Assembly: GCF_002160755.1 (NCBI RefSeq)
Contig: NZ_NFLE01000016.1
Location: 25,915 to 89,914, forward strand
Reading direction: 5' to 3'
Origin: Lachnoclostridium sp. An14
GTDB lineage: Bacteria; Bacillota; Clostridia; Lachnospirales; Lachnospiraceae
Length of the DNA: 64,000 nucleotides
The notes beneath the pieces are model-generated. The model saw nothing but the letters and a program-made list of their open reading frames with translations. It made no database searches and was not told the DNA's origin. The translations under genes were made by a program, and so were the position numbers. Each line of letters starts with the position of its first letter. The first letter of the stretch is position 1. Below are positions 59,201 to 64,000 of this stretch, piece after piece.

Positions 59201-59827
59201 GCCCGCGTCCGCTCCAATCAGTCCGCCCTGGAAAACATCCGCGCCCGTTCCCGGAGCCTGGCGGAGCTGGAGAGCCGCTGGTCCATGGTCCGCGCCCTCT
59301 CAAACACCGCCAACGGCAGCGTCAGCGGAAAAGAAAAGGTGATGCTGGAGACCTACATCCAGATGAACTATTTCGACCGCATCATCGACCGGGCCAACAC
59401 CCGTTTCATGGTCATGAGCGGCGGCCAGTACGAGCTGAAACGGCGGGAGCGTGCGGAGAACAACCAGAGCCAGAGCGGCCTGGAGCTGGACGTCATCGAC
59501 CATTACAACGGCTCAGTGAGGAGCGTGAAAACCTTATCCGGCGGCGAGTCCTTCCAGGCCTCTCTGTCCCTGGCCCTGGGCCTTTCCGACGAGATCCAGT
59601 CCATGGCCGGGGGCATCCGCCTGGACACCATGTTTGTGGACGAGGGCTTTGGCACTCTGGATGAGGAGGCCCTGCAGCAGGCCATCCGCGCCCTGGCGGG
59701 GCTGACAGAGGGAAACCGCCTGGTGGGAATCATTTCCCATGTGCCCGAGTTAAAAGAGCGGATCGACCGCCAGATCGTGGTGACAAAGGACAGAGCCGGC
59801 GGCAGCCGGGCGGAAATCCGCGGATAA
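56249..59827 (+). CDS. sbcC: Nuclease SbcCD subunit C (Rad50-like SMC ATPase)
   Basis: A 1192-residue SMC-like ATPase partner of SbcD. Walker A GDTGAGKTTIFDAITFALYG is at about residues 31-50; two long coiled-coil arms (about 190-520 and 590-1000) flank the zinc hook CPVCGSRNHP (about 551-560). The C-terminal ABC half has LSGGESFQASLSLALGLSDE and Walker B TMFVDEGFGTLDEEAL. The second arm has two unusual low-complexity insertions: four 5-residue units (SRES/SQES-type, DNA 58184-58243) and a Val-Pro-Asp series (DNA 58637-58690). It begins on the sbcD stop codon; the longer reading from 56234 is not needed. Confidence 0.95.
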   Translation: MKPVRLRISAFGPYAGETELDMTKLGERGLYLIAGDTGAGKTTIFDAITFALYGEASGGNREPSMLRSKYADPVVPTEVELEFSYGGKRYTVKRNPEYERPAKRGGGMTVQKADAVFTCPDGRVVTKLKDVNRAVRELLGVDRSQFSQIAMIAQGDFMKLILADTKERQSIFREIFKTGYYQRLQERLREETSLLKVLCDGEKAGVAQYIDGIQAPDGPGNETLAAETERARAGELPVEEVTELIEQILTADREEETKLEQALGENEKALDTVQECLRQAAEQKKLRQTLERELEARNHRAQALEEQKNALKREEEKEPERQALERELAALEAELPGYDRLEEQLERIRREMRDAAAAGKRKEELEQDAKNQLALLEAWKTEQKGLEDAGENQERLAGEQAQAETGKRGLESLLKDGKNLRGCEETLRAIRSDQEAMEKKRALCRQEQDKAAREIAERKETIKSLEGAEALRASLKGRLEAEEKRLGELSDLQGDLKEYEKLLKVYRDSATVYRQAIMELDRKTRVCGQMERLFLDGQAGVLAETLEEGEPCPVCGSRNHPAPAGKALEMPSEAELEQARQDQEQARRMAEKASSVTGARRGAVETKGENVRSRLEKLIGLPQTEQRTENGADQDAAGETAFRGPSSRESSSRESLSQESSSQDMASTNTSPQDAGERKPMSAAQASQLLANACEASRKEQQELAARIREAEETIRRRAAEEQSLKRLETQAETLRQEEIRLAARLEEIQGQKGTAEGQAALLREKIAAQGQALGLWDGKETVDGETAVTAFSGVAAVPDVSTIPDVPTVPDVPAILTSAAHRLETITAKLSALEERIRGERERAARKQELGTRIPAQETACRQAEERLAAAARDMAAAESRRTEMESRLTELKADLRWPGKRQALERAAAARESIAAGKQALEQARTRLEQENRELAGLDGRIAQLKQQLLAAPQTDETAAEEKKAALTAERAALSQRQKLLFARVRSNQSALENIRARSRSLAELESRWSMVRALSNTANGSVSGKEKVMLETYIQMNYFDRIIDRANTRFMVMSGGQYELKRRERAENNQSQSGLELDVIDHYNGSVRSVKTLSGGESFQASLSLALGLSDEIQSMAGGIRLDTMFVDEGFGTLDEEALQQAIRALAGLTEGNRLVGIISHVPELKERIDRQIVVTKDRAGGSRAEIRG
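58184..58243 (+). repeat. Four 15-bp tandem units within sbcC
   Basis: Units of the type TCATCCCGGGAATCG start at 58184, 58199, 58214 and 58229 with one to five differences each. The reading frame is kept. Confidence 0.85.
58637..58690 (+). repeat. Three 18-bp tandem units within sbcC
   Basis: Units of the type GCCGTTCCCGATGTTTCC start at 58637, 58655 and 58673, encoding a repeating VPDV-containing hexapeptide that would break the coiled coil. Confidence 0.85.
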
Positions 59828-59902
59828 GAGGAAACCGAAACCACGGCGTCCCTTTTGCTCCCGGCAAAGGCCCGCCGCGGCGCGCGCCAAGCGCCCCCTT
59901 TT

Positions 59903-60033
59903 TTATGTCACAGGAAACTGCGTTCCCTATGACACAAAAGCCTCCGGCGGGAGGCGCACTTCGCGCAGAGGAATATGGCTGCTGACGCAGCCGCGCTCCG
60001 GCGCGAGTGTGCGCTGTTGCGCACACTTTTTTT
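59903..60033 (+). repeat. Dispersed intergenic repeat, type A, full copy
   Basis: Arms TTATGTCACAGG and CCTATGACACAA-like at the start, then GCCTCCGGCGGGAGGCGCAC, CGCGCAGAGGAATATGGC, TGCTGACGCAGCCGCGC and AGTGTGCGC-TGTT-GCGCACACT plus T7. A fragment of another end (GCGCGCCAAGCGCCCCC plus T6) stands just before it. Confidence 0.88.
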
Positions 60034-60067
60034 AAAATCGAAAAACAACAGAAAGGAACCATTCCAA

Positions 60068-60700
60068 ATGGATACAAATCACATCACAGCAGACCTCCCG
60101 GCCAGGATCCGGGACGCGGAGCGGGTGCTGGTGGGCCTGGGCACCGAGTGGGGCGCCGGTTCCGGCCGGGACTTAAAGCCGGCCTACGAGGCCCTGGCAA
60201 AGCTCCTGGAGGGAAAAGACTACTTTATCGTGACGGTAAACGTGGACGGGCAGATTTACGATTCTCCCCTGGACGGGAAACGGATCACCGCCCCCTGCGG
60301 CAATCTCCACTGGTATCAGTGTCAGGCGGCCTGCACCACGGACATCTGGGAAGAAGGGGAGGTGGCGGACGGGAAATGCCCTCACTGCGGCGCCCCTTTA
60401 ATCCCCAATACCATAGAGGCGGAGCACTACATCGAGGAGGGATACCTCATCAGCTGGCGGGAGTACACCGCCTGGCTGTCCAGAACCTTAAACCGCAGGC
60501 TGGAGGTGCTGGAGCTGGGAGCGGGCGTCCGGATGCGGGAGCTGCAGGTGCTGCGCTGGCCTCTGGAAAAGACCGTATTTTTTAACAATAAGGCGCATAT
60601 GTATCGAATAAATGAAACATTTCCCCAGATTTCCGACGAAATCCAGACGAAGGCGGAGGCAGTGAAAGAAAATTCCGTGGAATTTGTAGAAAAACTGTGA
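60068..60700 (+). CDS. Divergent sirtuin-like zinc protein
   Basis: A 210-residue protein with a sirtuin-like outline. ADLPARIRDAERVLVGLGTEWGAGSG is at the place of the NAD-binding GAGIS segment, which is altered to VGLGTEWG. VTVNVDGQIYDSP matches the TQNIDGL region. PCGNLHWYQCQAAC, with CPHCG later, matches the catalytic HG loop and zinc CxxC pairs, but the catalytic His appears replaced by Cys (APCGN where LHG is expected). It may bind NAD or ADP-ribose without deacetylase activity, or use another chemistry. The ATG at 60068 follows AAAGGAACC; a longer reading runs into the repeat. Confidence 0.65.
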   Translation: MDTNHITADLPARIRDAERVLVGLGTEWGAGSGRDLKPAYEALAKLLEGKDYFIVTVNVDGQIYDSPLDGKRITAPCGNLHWYQCQAACTTDIWEEGEVADGKCPHCGAPLIPNTIEAEHYIEEGYLISWREYTAWLSRTLNRRLEVLELGAGVRMRELQVLRWPLEKTVFFNNKAHMYRINETFPQISDEIQTKAEAVKENSVEFVEKL

Positions 60701-60743
60701 TAAAATGTTACAAACTGTGAGATTCATAGATATTTGACCCTTT

Positions 60744-60823
60744 GATACCGGATTGTCAAACCGTCAGACGCTCTCCCGCGGGCAGACCCCGCGGCGGAGG
60801 TTTTGGCCCTTTGGCCCGGTATC
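60744..60823 (+). ncRNA. Candidate three-way-junction RNA before ung
   Basis: The closing stem GATACCG (60744-60750) with CGGTATC (60817-60823) encloses arm 1, AAACC/GGTTT (60758-60762, 60799-60803) stacked with CCGCGGG/CCCGCGG (60776-60782, 60788-60794), and arm 2, GGCC-CTTT-GGCC (60805-60816). It ends 35 nt before the ung start. No T-run follows, so it is not a classical terminator. No known family is recognised. Confidence 0.5.
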
Positions 60824-60857
60824 CTGAGAATGACAAAAGATGCGAGGAGGAGACCAC

Positions 60858-61532
60858 ATGGGGGCTATCAGCAACGATTGGCTCGGCCCGATGAGCGGCG
60901 AGTTCAAAAAGCCTTATTACAGGAAACTTTATGATACCGTATTGCAGGAATACAGGACAAGGCAGATTTTTCCCGATGCCAACGACATTTTCAACGCCTT
61001 TGAGTTTACCCCCCTTTCCAAGGTGAAGGCGGTGATCCTGGGGCAGGATCCCTACCACAACGTAGGCCAGGCCCACGGCCTCTGCTTTTCCGTGAAACCG
61101 GATGTGGAGATCCCGCCGTCCCTGGTAAATATTTACCAGGAGCTGCACGACGATCTGGGCTGCTACATCCCCAATAATGGCTATCTGAAAAAATGGGCTG
61201 ACCAGGGCGTTATGCTCTTAAACACAGTGCTCACCGTCCGCGCCCACCAGGCCAACTCCCACCACGGCATCGGCTGGGAGGAGTTTACGGACGCGGCCAT
61301 CCGGGTGTTAAACGAACAGGACCGTCCCATCGTCTTTATTTTGTGGGGACGTCCGGCCCAGATGAAAAAGACGATGTTAAACAATCCAAAGCATCTGATC
61401 CTGGAGGCGCCCCACCCCAGCCCGCTGTCCGCCTACCGCGGATTTTTCGGCAGCCGCCCCTTCAGCAAGACCAATGATTTCCTGGTGAAGAACGGCGTCG
61501 CGCCCATCGACTGGCAGATCGAGAATATTTGA
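60858..61532 (+). CDS. ung: Uracil-DNA glycosylase
   Basis: A 224-residue family 1 uracil-DNA glycosylase that removes uracil from DNA and starts base excision repair. The catalytic water-activating motif VILGQDPYHNVGQAHGLCFS, the Tyr/Phe stacking region, the DNA-minor-groove Leu loop LEAPHPSPLSAYRGFFG and FILWGRPAQMKK are complete. The ATG at 60858 follows GAGGAGGAG; the reading from 60840 overlaps that site. uppP follows after 23 bp. Confidence 0.97.
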   Translation: MGAISNDWLGPMSGEFKKPYYRKLYDTVLQEYRTRQIFPDANDIFNAFEFTPLSKVKAVILGQDPYHNVGQAHGLCFSVKPDVEIPPSLVNIYQELHDDLGCYIPNNGYLKKWADQGVMLLNTVLTVRAHQANSHHGIGWEEFTDAAIRVLNEQDRPIVFILWGRPAQMKKTMLNNPKHLILEAPHPSPLSAYRGFFGSRPFSKTNDFLVKNGVAPIDWQIENI

Positions 61533-61555
61533 GACAGAATGGAGAGGGATTGCTT

Positions 61556-62401
61556 ATGAGTTTTATTGAAGTGTTGAAGGTGCTGGTCTTAGGCATCGTG
61601 GAGGGATTTACAGAATGGCTGCCCATCAGCAGCACGGGACATCTGATCCTGGTGGATAAGATCGTGCAGTTTAAGCAGCCGGAAGAATTTGTCAATATGT
61701 TTAAGGTGGTGATCCAGCTGGGAGCCATCCTGGCGGTGCTGGTCATCTATTTTCACCGGCTGAACCCCTTCAGCTCCAGGAAAAAACCGGCCCAGAAACG
61801 GGCTACCCTGCGGCTGTGGATGAAGATTGTGGTAGCCTGCCTGCCGGCGGCGGTGTTCGGCCTCCTTCTGGACGACTGGATTGACGCGGTGCTTATGGAC
61901 AACGCCTACGTGGTGTCCGCCATGCTGATCCTCTACGGCGTGCTGTTCATCCTGGTGGAAAACAGGAACGCGGGGACGGCGCCCCGGGCCCAGAAGGTGG
62001 GACAGATTTCCTTCCAGCTGGCTTTATACATCGGCCTGTTCCAGGTGTTGGCCATGATCCCCGGCACATCCCGCTCCGGCGCCACCATTTTGGGAGCCAT
62101 GGTGTTAGGCTGTTCCAGGGGCGCGGCGGCGGAGTTTTCCTTTTTCCTGGGGATTCCGGTGATGTTTGGGGCCAGCGGCTTAAAGATCGTGAAATATTTC
62201 CTGGAAGGAAACAGCTTTACCGGCCCCCAGGTGTTCTACCTGCTCTTTGGCATGGCGGTGGCCTTCGTGGTGTCCGTCTATTCCATCAAATTCCTGATGG
62301 GCTATATTAAAAATAACGATTTCAAGTTTTTCGGCTATTACCGCATTGTACTGGGCATCATCGTGCTGGCCTATTTCGGCGTGACGGCCCTGGTGGGCTG
62401 A
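61556..62401 (+). CDS. uppP: Undecaprenyl-diphosphatase UppP (BacA)
   Basis: A 281-residue integral membrane phosphatase that recycles undecaprenyl pyrophosphate for wall synthesis and gives bacitracin tolerance. Visible motifs are GIVEGFTEWLPISSTGHLIL (the conserved E-rich and PxSSxGH boxes) and MIPGTSRSGATILGAMVLG, plus seven or eight membrane helices. The ATG at 61556 has GGAGAGGG upstream. It ends 9 bp from the convergent decarboxylase gene's end; a GC hairpin (AGCCGGCGC/GCGCTGGCT, 62402-62424) lies across the junction. Confidence 0.96.
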   Translation: MSFIEVLKVLVLGIVEGFTEWLPISSTGHLILVDKIVQFKQPEEFVNMFKVVIQLGAILAVLVIYFHRLNPFSSRKKPAQKRATLRLWMKIVVACLPAAVFGLLLDDWIDAVLMDNAYVVSAMLILYGVLFILVENRNAGTAPRAQKVGQISFQLALYIGLFQVLAMIPGTSRSGATILGAMVLGCSRGAAAEFSFFLGIPVMFGASGLKIVKYFLEGNSFTGPQVFYLLFGMAVAFVVSVYSIKFLMGYIKNNDFKFFGYYRIVLGIIVLAYFGVTALVG

Positions 62402-62409
62402 GCCGGCGC

Positions 62410-63840
62410 CTAAGCGCTGGCTCTCCCCTGGAACCTGCGGGCCAGACGGTCCAAAAGCTCCACGGTTTTCCGGATGTCCCCGTCGGTGGTCTCCGGGTTT
62501 AACGCGCAGATGCGCAGCACCTTCTTTCCGTTCAGCTCTGTGGTGAGCACCTGGGCAAAGCCTCCGGCGCTGATGGCCCGGGAGATCTCCTGATTTAAGG
62601 CGTCCAGCTCCCGCTCCGGCACGCCGGCAGGGGCAAAACGGAAGTTTACGATGGCCTGGGCGGCGGGGGAAATGATCTCCCAGCCCGGCAGGCTGCGGAT
62701 GGCGTTCTCCGCGGTCTTCGCCAGATGGCAGCCGTGGTCGATCACCTGCCCCAGAGCGTCCGTTCCCATGACCTGAAGGGTCATCCAAAGTTTCAGACTT
62801 CTGGCCGGCCGGGTCAGCTCCGGCCCCAGATCCCAGAAATTCACTTCTCCCTCGCCCACGGAGGCGTCTTTTAAATATTCCGGATGAACTGCGAAACACC
62901 GTGCCAGGCTGGATACATCCCGCACCAGCACCGCGCTGCAGCCGTAGGTCTGCATCAGCCATTTGTGGGCATCCCAGCTCAGGCTGTCAGAAAGCTCGAT
63001 CCCCTTTAACCGTCCGCGGTACTTTTTGGAGACCAGAACGGAGGCCCCGTAGGCCCCGTCCACGTGCATCCAGAGCCCGTATTCCCGGCAGAGGGCGCCG
63101 ATGTCCTCTAAGGGATCAATGCTGCCGGTGTTGGTGGTGCCTGCGGTGGCGATCACCGCGAAGGGTTTTCGCCCTGCCGAAAGATCCTCAGCCACTGCCT
63201 GCCGCAGGGCCTTCATATCCATGCGAAACTCCCGGTCTGTGGGCACCTTGCGCACCTGATCGGGGCGGAATCCGATGATGTGCAGTCCCTTGGCTACGGA
63301 AGAATGGGTCTGCTCCGACACGTAGGCCACCGCCCGGTCCCGCTCCTCGTAGGTGAGTTTCCGGTCCCTGGCGGCGGTGAGAGCCGTCAGGTTCGCCATG
63401 GAGCCGCCGGACACAAACAGGCCGCCGCTGCCCTCCGGATACCCGGCCAGCCCGCACATCCAGCGGATCACCTCCTGCTCGACGCAGCCCGCCCCGGAGG
63501 CGTTGATCCAGCTTCCGGCGTGGGGATCGAAGGCGTTTGTCATCACGTCCCCCATCCAGGAGTACAGGGAAACGGGGCTGGGCACGCAGGCAAAGCACCG
63601 GGGGTGCTGCACCAGAGACTGGTTGGCGTACACGTCCCTCATCATCTCCTCAAACACTTCCCGCAGCGGCCGCCCGCTCTCCGGAATCCCCCGGCCCCGC
63701 AGCCGCGCCACCGTCTCCTCGTCCGCCTCCGAAAACACCGGCCGTTCCTTCAACCCCTCATAAAACCCCAGAGCCAAGTCCACAAACCCCTTCATCACAT
63801 CCCCCAGCTCCGCAGCCATTTCCCCTCTGTATATTTCCAT
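62410..63840 (-). CDS. Group II PLP-dependent aromatic amino acid decarboxylase
   Basis: A 476-residue fold-type I decarboxylase of the aromatic L-amino acid/tryptophan/tyrosine group. The PLP lysine is in LSWDAHKWLMQTYGC, the ring-stacking His in SEQTHSSVAKG, the Asp in LWMHVDGAYGAS, and the substrate region in HPRCFACVPSPVSLY. Length and motifs match the gut-bacterial tryptophan and phenethylamine-type decarboxylases (for example that of Ruminococcus gnavus) as well as other group II enzymes; the exact amino acid cannot be read. The product would be an amine such as tryptamine or phenethylamine. The ATG at 63840 follows AGGAGG at 8 nt; a GTG at 63843 is less well spaced. No amine exporter is adjacent within the window. 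Confidence 0.9.
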   Translation of the reverse strand: MEIYRGEMAAELGDVMKGFVDLALGFYEGLKERPVFSEADEETVARLRGRGIPESGRPLREVFEEMMRDVYANQSLVQHPRCFACVPSPVSLYSWMGDVMTNAFDPHAGSWINASGAGCVEQEVIRWMCGLAGYPEGSGGLFVSGGSMANLTALTAARDRKLTYEERDRAVAYVSEQTHSSVAKGLHIIGFRPDQVRKVPTDREFRMDMKALRQAVAEDLSAGRKPFAVIATAGTTNTGSIDPLEDIGALCREYGLWMHVDGAYGASVLVSKKYRGRLKGIELSDSLSWDAHKWLMQTYGCSAVLVRDVSSLARCFAVHPEYLKDASVGEGEVNFWDLGPELTRPARSLKLWMTLQVMGTDALGQVIDHGCHLAKTAENAIRSLPGWEIISPAAQAIVNFRFAPAGVPERELDALNQEISRAISAGGFAQVLTTELNGKKVLRICALNPETTDGDIRKTVELLDRLARRFQGRASA

Positions 63841-64000
63841 CACAAAAACCTCCTAAAAATTCTTGACTTTTCCTGTCCCCCACTGTACCATTAACTCATT
63901 CATTTGTAAAATTTATACTTTTTATAAACTACTTAAAAATTTTTTATCAATCCCCCCAAAAAGAAACACCCTTAGCCCCCTGCACCCCTCTACCACCCAC

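Noticed and set aside
10346..60077. Similar peptides (MRLAHTRAGARL-type) in minus-strand frames at several places
   Set aside because: They are translations of the dispersed intergenic repeat read backwards. Frames run into different unrelated sequences at each place, so this is a DNA or RNA repeat and not a protein family.
1..64000. tRNA, rRNA and T-box or known riboswitch signals
   Set aside because: No cloverleaf, rRNA segment, T-box core or familiar riboswitch consensus was recognised on either strand by reading; a covariance search could still find weak cases.

Overview
The window looks like chromosomal DNA of a GC-rich Lachnospiraceae (Clostridium cluster XIVa-type) anaerobe. Supporting signs are the two rubrerythrins beside a PerR-type regulator, the rpmG-secE-nusG-rplKA block, a CIRCE-controlled clpB, recA-recX-rny, the nudF-spoIIM-xerD order, strong AGGAGG ribosome binding sites and Firmicute-type SOS boxes (GAAC-N4-GTTC). 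No rRNA, tRNA, CRISPR array, prophage or intact insertion sequence was seen. Almost all genes are on the plus strand.

Layout. 1-4300: a TetR regulator, then a leftward block with rubrerythrin, reverse rubrerythrin, a PerR-like regulator, a LysR regulator and a PHP phosphoesterase. 4386-10840: a structured RNA leader, an S1-domain protein, a small alarmone synthetase, an M18 aminopeptidase, a trigger-factor-like lipoprotein, xpt, a HAD phosphatase and an orphan response regulator. 11142-20739: rpmG-secE-nusG-rplK-rplA (without rplJL), clpB, recA-recX and rny. 21158-24648: a secreted cell-wall-binding protein, nudF, a spoIIM-like gene and xerD. 25249-36313: a surface-pilus island with a serine recombinase, a coiled-coil protein, signal peptidase I, a giant LPETG adhesin, a major LPETG pilin, a class C sortase, an LPQTG minor pilin and a second sortase. 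36596-39447: a membrane FMN-binding protein with near-identical tandem repeats, apt and a NUDIX gene. 39435-44683: a degenerate sigma54-type regulator followed by tartronate semialdehyde reductase, a DapA-family lyase and glycerate kinase. 45219-51354: a GntR regulator with a TAXI-TRAP transporter and two paralogous D-2-hydroxyacid dehydrogenases. 51430-64000: a polysaccharide deacetylase, an Asp/Glu racemase, a type I toxin-antitoxin locus, an RlmI-type methyltransferase, sbcDC, a divergent sirtuin-like protein, ung, uppP and a group II aromatic amino acid decarboxylase.

The gene sets hang together as follows. The PerR-like gene and the reverse rubrerythrin share an upstream motif, so they probably form an oxidative-stress regulon. 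The 39-45 kb genes would turn a 5-carbon or 6-carbon keto-acid sugar into tartronate semialdehyde, glycerate and 2-phosphoglycerate. The GntR gene and the TRAP genes share an exact 17-bp operator. The pilus genes are overlapping or closely packed and make a complete secretion, sorting and polymerisation set.

The least ordinary signals are these: a dispersed intergenic repeat family (about a dozen copies, always in the same orientation, each full copy ending in a terminator-like hairpin); two compact three-way-junction RNA candidates (4386-4480 and 60744-60823); a leftward promoter flanked by SOS boxes with no gene behind it (about 49973-50049); a complete-looking type I toxin locus (53225-53562); possible recombination or slippage signals in the pilus island; and 372-bp tandem repeats in the FMN-binding gene. 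All functional statements are inferred from sequence reading alone; no database search was run.
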